Part shown: piece by piece, positions 7,142 through 14,188 of the stretch
How the letters are laid out: each line of letters starts with the position of its first letter
How positions within the stretch are numbered: the stretch's first letter is position 1
DNA from: an uncultured Collinsella sp.
GTDB lineage: Bacteria > Actinomycetota > Coriobacteriia > Coriobacteriales > Coriobacteriaceae
Direction of reading: 5' to 3'
Assembly (NCBI GenBank): GCA_900548495.1
Contig: URKT01000036.1
Span: 1-20,927 of the forward strand
DNA length: 20,927 bases
Made by a program: the position numbers and the translations under genes
Notes under the pieces: model-generated
What the model saw: only the letters and a program-made list of their open reading frames with translations
The model's database searches: none
Told to the model about the DNA's origin: nothing

Positions 7142-7313
7142 GGTCTCGAGGGGGAGTGAATGACACTACGCTATCCCATATTTGGTCCGCCAGACCTTGC
7201 CATGAACTGACCAAAAGCTTGACGGGGCAGGTCAGAGCCATGAGCCAGAGCCAAACATATCGGCAAACGGTTGATTAGTGCCCCTCGGTGGCACTAAAAA
7301 CCACCCTTACAGA
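7142..7313. other. Upstream region of the AbiEi-like gene with an 8-bp hairpin
   Basis: No gene is seen here. TTAGTGCC (7275-7282) and GGCACTAA (7290-7297) form a perfect 8-bp stem with a 7-nt loop. There is no U run on the 3' side in either direction, so it is not a clear terminator; an operator is possible. I see no convincing minus-strand promoter. Confidence 0.4.
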
Positions 7314-7393
7314 AAGTTGCGGTGAAATAGTTCCTGAAAAGCTCGAATAAGCCTAAATCCAGGAACTATTTCACCGCAACTTAGGAGGGGATG
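7314..7393. repeat. Long palindromic repeat, copy 2
   Basis: A 23-bp perfect inverted repeat: arms 7314-7336 and 7360-7382, with the same arm sequence as copy 1 (AAGTTGCGGTGAAATAGTTC), a 23-nt loop of different sequence, and GGAGGGGATG (7384-7393) on its right. That flank is the reverse complement of the left flank of copy 1. It lies between the toxin gene stop and the AbiEi-like gene start, both on the minus strand. Confidence 0.85.
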
Positions 7394-7427
7394 GGGCTGA
7401 GAGGCGGGCGATGCCGTTGCCTGCCGG

Positions 7428-7904
7428 TTAGTGGCGAGATTGGTGGCGGAGCTTGTCGATGGTGGAGTCGGTGCTTCGGCTGCGGGCTTCGGCGGCGTGG
7501 TCGCGGACTTCGGCAGCGGTTTGACGCTTGCGGCAGTAATCGATCATGCCTTGAATGATGGGCTTGCCAAAGCTCACGACATCATCGTTGTAGATGGCGG
7601 TTCGGGCTGCGAGGAGGCAGTCGGTAAAGTCCATATGGGTCTTGCCAAAGAGTTTGACGGCAAGGGCGACAACGGTGGGCTCGTCGACCATGACGTCATC
7701 GAGCAGCCTTCTCATGGCCGTAGCAATCTCAACGCGGGGAACCTTATAGACGTCGCGCAGCGTGACCACGACGCGCGTGATGATCTCGGGGTAGACGCGA
7801 GCGGTGCGCGTGGCGATGACCTTAGCGGCGCGCGGTGACAGAACTTCGTCGTCGTCAAGCAGGTAGCGTAGGATGACGGTCTCGTCGATGATGGTGCTAC
7901 TCAT
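7428..7904 (-). CDS. PIN-domain protein, VapC-like toxin with altered active site
   Basis: A 158-residue PIN-domain protein, the expected RNase toxin of the pair. The opening IIDETVILRYLLDDDE matches the PIN start D-x-N-x-hhRYLL, with Asp7 kept but Asn replaced by Thr9. TRVVVTLRDVYKVPRVEI matches the region where most family members have Glu before the VV-x-x-L; here it is Arg44. MDFTDCLLAA keeps the third acidic site (Asp92/Asp95). In VVSFGKPI the usual TFD aspartate is Gly113. The last 35 residues or so form a charged tail beyond the domain. Its start overlaps the antitoxin stop by 8 nt. Loss of two of the four acidic positions suggests weak or no RNase activity, unless nearby acids such as Glu40 substitute. 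Confidence 0.8.
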   Translation of the reverse strand: MSSTIIDETVILRYLLDDDEVLSPRAAKVIATRTARVYPEIITRVVVTLRDVYKVPRVEIATAMRRLLDDVMVDEPTVVALAVKLFGKTHMDFTDCLLAARTAIYNDDVVSFGKPIIQGMIDYCRKRQTAAEVRDHAAEARSRSTDSTIDKLRHQSRH

Positions 7905-8223
7905 GGATATCTACTTCCTCGGGACCCAAAATCGAATCGTCGCTTTCCGTGGCAAGGTACTCAATCCAGGCATTGCGCTCCTCGGCGCGGCGATTGGGGT
8001 CACCATATGCTTTGAGCGATCCATAGGCGGCGGTGCCGTCCTTTGAGCGCACGGCGACCGGCTGAAAGGGGAGCTTGCGCATCAAAATGCTCTGCGCGAC
8101 AAATAGACGGACGGCCTCGGCAAGCGATGTGCCCATGGCGTCGTAGAGGCGCTCGGCATGCTGCTTGTCCTCTTCGCGAATGCGCACCTGCAGGATGGCT
8201 CGTTTTTGCGTCGATGACATCAC
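7897..8223 (-). CDS. RelB/DinJ-family ribbon-helix-helix antitoxin
   Basis: A 108-residue protein whose N-terminal half (residues 6-55) is a ribbon-helix-helix domain of the RelB/DinJ type: AILQVRIREEDKQHAERLYD, then MGTSLAEAVRLFVAQSI and MRKLPFQP. The beta strand would bind DNA as a dimer and the acidic C-terminal tail (ESDDSILGPEEVDIHE) would wrap the toxin. ATG 8223 follows GGGAGG at a normal distance. It is the first gene of a two-gene operon with the PIN gene, and probably represses its own promoter. DinJ-like antitoxins are more often paired with YafQ/RelE-type toxins, so the PIN partner is a mixed pairing. Confidence 0.8.
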   Translation of the reverse strand: MMSSTQKRAILQVRIREEDKQHAERLYDAMGTSLAEAVRLFVAQSILMRKLPFQPVAVRSKDGTAAYGSLKAYGDPNRRAEERNAWIEYLATESDDSILGPEEVDIHE

Positions 8224-8263
8224 TGCCCTCCCTTAGCTAGCGTGCAATATAGTCGGTCAAATG

Positions 8264-8275
8264 CGGTATATACCG
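8264..8275. promoter_or_regulatory. Possible antitoxin operator, 12-bp palindrome
   Basis: CGGTATATACCG is a perfect palindrome about 40 bp before the antitoxin start. A related half site, TCGGT, lies at 8253-8257. Ribbon-helix-helix antitoxins bind such sites to repress their own operon; no binding evidence exists here. Confidence 0.4.
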
Positions 8276-8648
8276 ACATCTTAGAATCTTATAACCATTA
8301 CTTTATTTTACTCAAGTAAATAACCATTAACACGAATACAAGCGTAGTACATTCAAAATGAGAGCGTGTAAAAATCTCAGAGGTGTACGCATGTAATACA
8401 CTCACCTTTATAGCTTATAGAGAATAATTCCAACCTGCCAAAACCCCTGCAATACACCCGTATTGCAGGGCCTATGCTCAAGTTTGCCACCTGCAACTGC
8501 GTATATTTAGCCTGTATATCGTTGGAGGAACTCTATCGAAGCGCCTGTTTCGCCGCATGCGCTCGATACGCCGATGCCAGGCCACGGGCGGCTTGGGGCA
8601 ACGTCGACAGGGTCTCTCCGGCATGGGATTCAGGAGGGAGTGAACAAC
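8276..8648. other. AT-rich intergenic region upstream of hydN
   Basis: No convincing gene is present. The left part (8276-8445) is much richer in A and T than the rest of the window and contains a direct repeat, ATAACCATTA, at 8291-8300 and 8320-8329. The sequence AATACAC recurs at 8395-8401 and 8451-8457. The right part (8471-8640) is GC-rich and could fold into a leader RNA: CCTGT near 8545 can pair with ACAGG near 8608, or ATGCC near 8574 with GGCAT near 8620, but not both at once. I saw no clear sigma54 site (GG-N10-GC with TGGCAC...TTGC) and no consensus FNR site. Confidence 0.5.
8445..8470 (+). promoter_or_regulatory. 11-bp inverted repeat upstream of hydN
   Basis: CCCTGCAATAC (8445-8455) and GTATTGCAGGG (8460-8470) are perfect complements around ACCC. 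No U run follows, so it is more likely an operator than a terminator. A further CTGCAA occurs at 8489-8494. It lies about 180 bp before hydN, a usual distance for an activator or repressor site. Confidence 0.45.
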
Positions 8649-9167
8649 ATGGGCAATAAACGAGTCGTAGCCGATTCCTCGCGCTGCATTGGGTGTCAAA
8701 CCTGCATGGCGGCGTGTATCGAGGCACACGACATCCCCGGCAACATCGCCGCGCCGCGCCTGCGCGTGACGCGCACCTACGAGATTTCCGCACCGGTGGC
8801 ATGTCACCACTGCGAGGACGCTCCGTGCGCCAAGGCCTGCCCCACGGGCGCCTTGTTCTTTGATCCAAAGAACCATCGCATCGGCGTCAACGAGGACAAC
8901 TGCATCGGTTGCAAGAGCTGCGTCATGGCATGCCCCTTTGGCGCCGTGAGCGTGGCGACCACGCAGGTCCCCGTCTTGATGGGCGACGTGCGCGTGGGTT
9001 CGCAGACTAAGAGCTTCGTGCTCAAGTGCGACCTGTGCGTGGACCGTCCTGGTGGTCCGGCGTGTGCCGAGGCGTGTCCGACCAAGGGTCTCACCCTGGT
9101 AGACGAGGAGCGTCTGGCAGAACTGACTGCCGAGCGTGCCCGCGCCACCATCGAAAACGAGGCGTAA
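8649..9167 (+). CDS. hydN: HydN-like 4Fe-4S ferredoxin, formate dehydrogenase electron carrier
   Basis: A 172-residue polyferredoxin of the HydN/HycB type that would take electrons from the formate dehydrogenase. Four cysteine-rich cluster sites are seen in order: RCIGCQTCMAACIEAH (from residue 12), ACHHCEDAPCAKACP, NCIGCKSCVMACP, and LKCDLCVDRPGGPACAEACP. The length is very close to E. coli HydN. There is no signal peptide, so it is cytoplasmic. ATG 8649 is chosen because AGGAGGGAG is at 8632-8640; the frame is open upstream from 8574 but without a ribosome binding site. It is 74 nt in front of fdhF, so the two probably form one transcript. It could also be called a second HyfA/HycB-like subunit. 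Confidence 0.9.
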   Translation: MGNKRVVADSSRCIGCQTCMAACIEAHDIPGNIAAPRLRVTRTYEISAPVACHHCEDAPCAKACPTGALFFDPKNHRIGVNEDNCIGCKSCVMACPFGAVSVATTQVPVLMGDVRVGSQTKSFVLKCDLCVDRPGGPACAEACPTKGLTLVDEERLAELTAERARATIENEA

Positions 9168-9202
9168 GCGTCGGGCGACAGGCCCAATGATTGTCAAATA
9201 AG

Positions 9203-9218
9203 TACCGAGTATTCGGTA
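9203..9218 (+). other. Small hairpin in the hydN-fdhF gap
   Basis: TACCGA (9203-9208) pairs with TCGGTA (9213-9218) around GTAT. No U run follows. The strong Shine-Dalgarno AAGGAAGGAGGG (9225-9236) comes next. This is probably a minor mRNA structure. Confidence 0.3.
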
Positions 9219-9241
9219 GCAGAGAAAGGAAGGAGGGTGTC

Positions 9242-11464
9242 ATGGAGAAGCATAAAGTGATCTGCCCGTACTGCGGCGCCGGTTGCCAGTTTAACCTCTT
9301 GGTCCAAAACGGCCAGGTTGTGGGTACCGAACCGCTCAACGGCATCACCAATCAGGGCGAGCTGTGCCTTAAGGGCATGAGCGGCTACGACTTCATCAAC
9401 GACACCAAGATCTTGACTCCTCGCGTACTGCACCCGATGATCCGCCGCACCAAGGGCGCGGATCTTGAGCGCGTAAGCTGGGACGAGGCACTGGATTTCA
9501 CCGCATCTAAGATGCAGGCCATAATTGACGAATATGGTCCTAACGCTGTCATGACCACCGGCTCCTCGCGAGGCGGCGGCAATGAGGCGAACTACGTCAT
9601 GCAGAAGTTTACGCGTGCGTGCATCGGCACCCACAGCGTAGACAACTGCGCCCGTACTTGACACGGCCCTACTGTCCTCGGTCTGATGGACACGGTTGGT
9701 TCGGGTTGCATGTCATGCTCCATCCCCGGTATGGAGGATGCGGGCTGCATTTTCCTCTTCGGCTATAACCCTGCCGATTCGCACCCCATCGTCGCAAGGC
9801 GTATCGTGCGAGCCAAAGAAAAGGGTTGCAAGATCATCGTCGCCGACCCGCGCCATATCGAAACCGCGCGTATCGCCGATCTCTACCTTCCGATCAAGAA
9901 CGGTTGCAACGTTGCGTTCCTCAACGCCTTTGCCAACTGCTTGGTCAACGATGGCCTCTACGACAAGGAATTCGTCGCCGAGCACACGAACGGCTTTGAC
10001 GAATGGTGGGAGACCATCAAGAACTACACTCCCGAATCCGTACAGGACATCACGGGTGTCGAGCCCGCGTTGATCCACCAAGCTGCCGAGATGTACGCCA
10101 CGGCGAAGCCCTCTGCCATCATTGGCTGGGGCATGGGCGTATGCCAGCAGAAGCAGAACCTGAAGACGGTGCACACCATCGCCTCCATCGCCTGCGTTGC
10201 CGGCCAGATCGGCAAACCCAATTCCGGCCTCGCGCCCGTGCGTGGTCAGAACAACGTCCAGGGCTCCTGCGATATGGGCATGCTGCCTAACCTGTACCCT
10301 GGTTACCAGAAGGTCACCGACCCGGCAGTGCGTGCCAAGTTTGCCAAGGCTTGGGGCGTGCCCGAGGAAAAGCTCCCGCTCGAGGAGGGCTACAAGCTCA
10401 CCGACCTGGGTCACCTGGTCGACGAGGGCAAGGTGCACTGCTTCTACAACTACGGCGAGGACCCGGTGCAGACCGAGCCCGATTCGGCCGGTATGCGCAA
10501 GACGCTCTCCGAGCTGGATCTGTTCATTTGCCAGGACATCTTTATGACGCAGACGACCATGCTCGCCGACGTCATCCTGCCCGCTACCTCTTGGGGCGAG
10601 CACGAGGGTGTCTTTACCGCATCCGACCGTAGCTTCCAGCACTTTGACGCGGCTGTTCCGCCCAAGGGCGAGTGCCGTCACGACTGGGAGATCTTTGCCG
10701 ACCTGTCCACGCGCATGGGCTACCCCATGCACTACGACAACACCGAGCAGATCTGGAACGAGTGCATTAGCCTGTGCCCCAACTTTGTGGGCGCGACCTA
10801 CGAGAAGATGGCTCCCGAGGGCGGCTACGCACAGTGGCCTGTCAAGAGCACCGATGTGAACGACCATGGCACCCCCGACATGTTCGCGGGTGGCAAGTTC
10901 ACTACCAAGGACGGCCGTGCCAACCTGATGGCGCACGACTGGGAGGCGCCCTCCGAGCTTCCCGACGATGAGTACCCGCTCATCCTTTGCACCGTCCGCG
11001 AGGTCGGCCACTACAGCTGCCGTTCGATGACCGGTAACTGCAAGACGCTGGCACTGCTTGCCGACGAGCCCGGCTTCGTTCGCATGAATCCCGCGGACGC
11101 GAAGGCCCGCGGCATCAAGAACGGCGACATCGTCTCGGTTCACAGCCGCCGCGGCCAGGTTTATAGCCGCGCGGACGTGTCCGACCGTATCAACAAGGGC
11201 ACGGTCTATATGACCTACCAGTGGTGGATCGGCAAGTGCAACGAGCTGACCATGCACAAGGTCGACCCGGTCTCGCACACGCCCGAGGACAAGTTCTCTG
11301 CCTGCCAGGTCGACGCCATCGCCGACCAGGTGTGGGCCGAGGGCGAGGTGGAGCGTCAGTACACCGAGCTCAAGCAGGCTCTGGTGGACGCTGCCGCTCC
11401 CCAGGATGTTGAGCCCGGCGCCGCCAAGTTCGACGACGAGACGCACGTGAACCAAATCGTGTAG
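9242..11464 (+). CDS. fdhF: Formate dehydrogenase H, selenocysteine at residue 140
   Basis: This is the molybdenum (bis-MGD) and 4Fe-4S enzyme that oxidises formate to CO2 in formate hydrogenlyase. One gene of 740 residues is interrupted only by UGA at 9659-9661, codon 140, in the context NCART-Sec-HGPTVLGLMD. E. coli FdhF has Sec140 in CCARV-Sec-HGPSVAGL, so position and context agree exactly. CPYCGAGC (Cys8, 11, 15) and ELCLKG (Cys42, Lys44) give the cluster and the electron-transfer lysine. GYNPADSHPIVARR, PVRGQNNVQGSCDMG, TSWGEHEGVFTASDR and REVGHYSCRSMTGN are conserved through to the C-terminal domain. There is no Tat signal, so it is cytoplasmic. ATG 9242 has a strong ribosome binding site. 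Read without selenocysteine, the gene would wrongly appear as two pieces, up to 9661 and from 9686. Confidence 0.97.
9674..9691 (+). promoter_or_regulatory. Bacterial SECIS element of fdhF
   Basis: GTCC (9674-9677) pairs with GGAC (9688-9691) and TC (9678-9679) with GA (9685-9686), leaving a bulged U (9687) and loop GGUCU. The loop starts 18 nt after the UGA. The E. coli fdhF element also has GGUCUG at its tip and a bulged U, as SelB requires. Confidence 0.75.
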
Positions 11465-11485
11465 TCCCGTTCTCGTTGGCTTTTT

Positions 11486-11528
11486 GGGCCGGGCGTCCAA
11501 GCGCATCGGACGCCCGGCCCGTTATTTT
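11486..11528 (+). terminator. Strong terminator-like hairpin between fdhF and hyfA
   Basis: A perfect 13-bp GC-rich stem: GGGCCGGGCGTCC (11486-11498) with GGACGCCCGGCCC (11508-11520), 9-nt loop, then GTTATTTT. It begins 21 nt after the fdhF stop. Only 22 nt separate the end of the stem from the hyfA ATG, too little for a separate promoter after it, so it may act as a partial terminator or as an mRNA-processing site. Confidence 0.75.
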
Positions 11529-11542
11529 GAAAGGAAGTGGGG

Positions 11543-12160
11543 ATGAACCGCTTCATCGATATCAACCCGGAGAGGTGCATCGGCTGCGGAACATGCCAGT
11601 CCGCCTGTGCAGATGCCCACCGGATGCAGGGTCTTCAGGATACGCCGCGTCTGGCGCTCGTGAAGACCGGCGGCATCTCGGCCGCCCTGGCCTGCCACCA
11701 TTGCGAGGGTGCCCCTTGCGCCGAGGTCTGCCCGGTGAATGCCATCGAGCACGATGGCGATCGCATCCACGTCAAGGAGCAGGAGTGCATCGGGTGCAGG
11801 CTGTGCGCCATCGCGTGCCCCTTCGGAGCCATCCATCCCGATGGCACGTCTATCGCCGGTGTCGCAGGCATGTGCGACCCGACGCCTTCGTATCCTAAGT
11901 CCCTGAGCAGCCTGCTTACGTGGGCTCCTGGCCAGTACACCTGCGCCGTCAAGTGCGACCTGTGTGCCTTCGATCCGGACGGCCCGCATTGTGTGGCGGC
12001 GTGCCCCACCAAGGCGCTGACCGTCATGGGCGGCGCGGCCGATCGCGAGCTCGACGAGGCCAAGCGCCTGCGCTCGATCGAAAACGGTCCAGTCGTCGAC
12101 GTTACCGCTGTGGCCCAGGGCCTGTCCGAGAAAGCAGAAGGGAGCGTAAACAATGGATAG
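11543..12160 (+). CDS. hyfA: Hydrogenase-4 component A, four-cluster ferredoxin (HyfA)
   Basis: A 205-residue polyferredoxin, the electron-entry subunit linking FdhF to the hydrogenase; E. coli HyfA has the same length. The four cluster sites are RCIGCGTCQSACADAH (from residue 11), ACHHCEGAPCAEVCP, ECIGCRLCAIACP, and VKCDLCAFDPDGPHCVAACP, with an insert of about 40 residues before the last. It resembles the HydN-like protein at 8649 and may derive from the same duplication. ATG 11543 is preferred over GTG 11537 because AAGGAAG (11531-11537) then has normal spacing. Its stop overlaps the hyfB start by 8 nt. It stands first after a terminator-like hairpin. Confidence 0.93.
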   Translation: MNRFIDINPERCIGCGTCQSACADAHRMQGLQDTPRLALVKTGGISAALACHHCEGAPCAEVCPVNAIEHDGDRIHVKEQECIGCRLCAIACPFGAIHPDGTSIAGVAGMCDPTPSYPKSLSSLLTWAPGQYTCAVKCDLCAFDPDGPHCVAACPTKALTVMGGAADRELDEAKRLRSIENGPVVDVTAVAQGLSEKAEGSVNNG

Positions 12161-14171
12161 CATGACGCTGTTTATCGCATCGCTTGCCGTCTCGTGCATC
12201 GGTGCGCTCGCCTCGGTTCTGCTGATCAAGGCCGATAACGCCGCCAAGACCGCCGGCTGCCTGATCGGCGCCGTCGCGGCCGTGCTGTCGTTCATCGCGG
12301 GCCTCGAGGCCGTGCTTGGCGACGTTTCGTCCCTCAACACGGTCTTCTTTTTCCCGTTCGCCCGTCTCGAGCTCTTGCTCAACGGCCTTGCGGGCCTGAT
12401 CGTGGTCCTCATCTCAATCCTCGCCTTTGCGGGCTTCATCTACGGTCTGTCCTACTTCGATGAGTACCCGGGCAAGGTCGGGCGCGCCGGTTTCTTCATG
12501 AACACCTTCGTCGCCTCGATGATGCTCGTCATCACCGCCGACAACGTGTTCTGGTTCCTGGTCGCCTTTGAGCTCATGTCCCTTACGAGCTACTTCCTTG
12601 TCGTTATCGAGGAGAACAAGAACTCCATTAGGGGCGGTTGGCTCTACTTCGTCATCGCGCACGTGGGCTTTGTCCTTATCATGGCGAGCTTCCTGCTCAT
12701 GACCAACGGCGTGGGCGGTTCCTTCAGCTTCAGTGATTTCCGTACGCATGACTTTGGACCCGCCGTCTCCTCCGCGTGCTTCGTCCTCGCGTTCTTCGGA
12801 TTCGGCGCAAAGGCCGGTATCATCCCGCTGCACTCCTGGCTGCCCCAGGCGCACCCCGAGGCGCCGTCCAACGTGTCCGCCCTCATGTCCGGCGGCATGA
12901 TCAAGATCGGCATCCTGGGAATCCTCAAGGTCGGTCTCGACCTGCTCGCGGGTTCGGGCGTCCAGCTCTGGTGGGGCCTCATGGTCCTGGTCTTCGGATC
13001 CATCTCGTCGGTCCTGGGCGTCGTCTACGCCCTCCACGAGCACGACATTAAGCGCCTGCTGGCCTACCACTCCGTCGAGAACATCGGCATCATCTTGCTC
13101 GGTGTCGGCGCGTCCATGACGGCGCACGCCCTGGGCAACGACGTCATCGCGACGATCGCGCTCATGGCCGCCCTCTACCACACGCTCAACCACGCCATGT
13201 TCAAGGGCGAGCTGTTCCTCGGCGCGGGTTCCCTGCTCTATGCCACGGGTACGCGCAACATGGAGAAGATGGGCGGCCTGTTCCGCCGTATGCCGGTCAC
13301 GGCCGTCTGCTTCCTCATCGGTGCCCTTGCCATCTCGGCTATCCCGCCGCTCAACGGCTTCGTTTCCGAGTGGTTCACCTACCAGTCCCTGTTCAACATC
13401 TCGACGCTCTCCGACCCGGTCGTCATGGTGTTCGCCGTCGCCTCCGCGGCCGCCCTCGCCATCACCGGTGCCCTGGCCGTCACGTGCTTCGTGAAGGCCT
13501 ACGGCGTCTCGTTCGCGAGCAGCCCTCGTTCCCAGGAGGCCGCGAACGCCAAGGAGTCCCCGGCTCCGATGTTGTTCTCGCAGATGCTCCTCGCGGCCAT
13601 CTGCGTGGTGCTGGGAATCGGCTCTCCCGTCATCGCCCCGGTTCTGGGCGACGTCGCCCAGAGCGTGCTTGCCGGCTCTGCCATCACAGCCACCTCGGGC
13701 GTGTCTCTGGTGAACGAGATTTCCGGTGCCGCCACCTCCACCCCCGCGATCGCCATCGCGCTCGTGGTCCTCACCGGCCTCGCGTTCGTGTTGAGGTCCT
13801 GCCTCGGCACCAAGGCCCCCGCTAAGAAGACCGACCCTTGGGCGTGCGGCTACGAGCCCAACGAGCACATGCCCGTCGTCGCCACGAGCTTCGCGTCAGA
13901 CGTAGAGCTCTTCATGGGCCCGCTCTACACCCTGCGCGAGGTATGCACCAAGATCTGCTGGTCCATCGCGCACGTGTTCCAGAAGCTCACCGGTGTCGCC
14001 CAGGGCGTTGAGCCCCTGCCCGACCGCTTCCTGGTCGATGCACCGAGCGAGGGTGCCGATAAGCTGGCCGGCCTCGCCTCCAAGATCGAGGGCGGCAACT
14101 ACTCCGTATACATCTGCTACATCGTCGCGGCGCTCGTGGTCTTCCTCGTGCTCGCCGTGGTCATGGTCTAG
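12153..14171 (+). CDS. hyfB: Hydrogenase-4 membrane subunit HyfB (antiporter-like)
   Basis: A 672-residue integral membrane protein of the NuoL/M/N and Mrp antiporter-like family, the same length as E. coli HyfB (the Hyc equivalent is HycC). Key residues of the proposed ion path are present: Glu140 in LVAFELMSLTSYFLV and Lys220 in FFGFGAKAGIIPLHSWLPQ. Next comes AHPEAPSNVSALMSGGMIKIGI, with a second conserved lysine. LYHTLNHAMFKGELFL carries the conserved His region. About 14-16 hydrophobic segments are visible, with a long C-terminal part ending in a last helix. ATG 12153 overlaps the hyfA stop. It would help anchor the hydrogenase and may translocate ions; pumping by this enzyme is not shown here. 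Confidence 0.93.
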   Translation: MDSMTLFIASLAVSCIGALASVLLIKADNAAKTAGCLIGAVAAVLSFIAGLEAVLGDVSSLNTVFFFPFARLELLLNGLAGLIVVLISILAFAGFIYGLSYFDEYPGKVGRAGFFMNTFVASMMLVITADNVFWFLVAFELMSLTSYFLVVIEENKNSIRGGWLYFVIAHVGFVLIMASFLLMTNGVGGSFSFSDFRTHDFGPAVSSACFVLAFFGFGAKAGIIPLHSWLPQAHPEAPSNVSALMSGGMIKIGILGILKVGLDLLAGSGVQLWWGLMVLVFGSISSVLGVVYALHEHDIKRLLAYHSVENIGIILLGVGASMTAHALGNDVIATIALMAALYHTLNHAMFKGELFLGAGSLLYATGTRNMEKMGGLFRRMPVTAVCFLIGALAISAIPPLNGFVSEWFTYQSLFNISTLSDPVVMVFAVASAAALAITGALAVTCFVKAYGVSFASSPRSQEAANAKESPAPMLFSQMLLAAICVVLGIGSPVIAPVLGDVAQSVLAGSAITATSGVSLVNEISGAATSTPAIAIALVVLTGLAFVLRSCLGTKAPAKKTDPWACGYEPNEHMPVVATSFASDVELFMGPLYTLREVCTKICWSIAHVFQKLTGVAQGVEPLPDRFLVDAPSEGADKLAGLASKIEGGNYSVYICYIVAALVVFLVLAVVMV

Positions 14172-14188
14172 AGAGGGGAGAGGATATT

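Larger units (their letters stand above)
5992..7393. mobile_element. Candidate cassette bounded by 38-nt inverted repeats
   Basis: Positions 5992-6029 and 7356-7393 are the same 38-nt sequence in opposite orientation, with no mismatch by eye. They form the outer edges of a 1.4-kb segment that holds one AbiEi-like gene. No transposase is present and I found no convincing target-site duplication. This may therefore be a cassette moved in trans, or simply two copies of a dispersed palindromic repeat that landed on each side of the gene. Confidence 0.3.

Noticed and set aside
5992..7393. CRISPR array explanation for the repeated palindromes
   Set aside because: There are only two copies, 1.3 kb apart, in opposite orientation, with a gene between them and no cas genes.
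7431..7838. 135-codon plus-strand frame opposite the PIN gene
   Set aside because: It is antisense to a recognisable PIN domain and has a low-complexity Gly/Val/Asp composition.
8474..8659. 61-codon plus-strand frame before hydN
   Set aside because: No ribosome binding site or domain; it overlaps the hydN start and lies in leader sequence. It could be a leader peptide, but nothing supports this.
9242..11464. fdhF as a pseudogene broken by a nonsense mutation
   Set aside because: The stop is UGA, sits exactly at the known Sec140 site, is followed by a SECIS-like hairpin, and the frame continues with full homology.
9713..11506. A 597-codon minus-strand open frame opposite fdhF
   Set aside because: It is antisense to a strongly conserved selenoprotein gene; long antisense frames are expected in GC-rich coding DNA. 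No ribosome binding site or known domain is seen. The same holds for the long minus frames opposite hyfB, hyfC, hyfD and hyfF.
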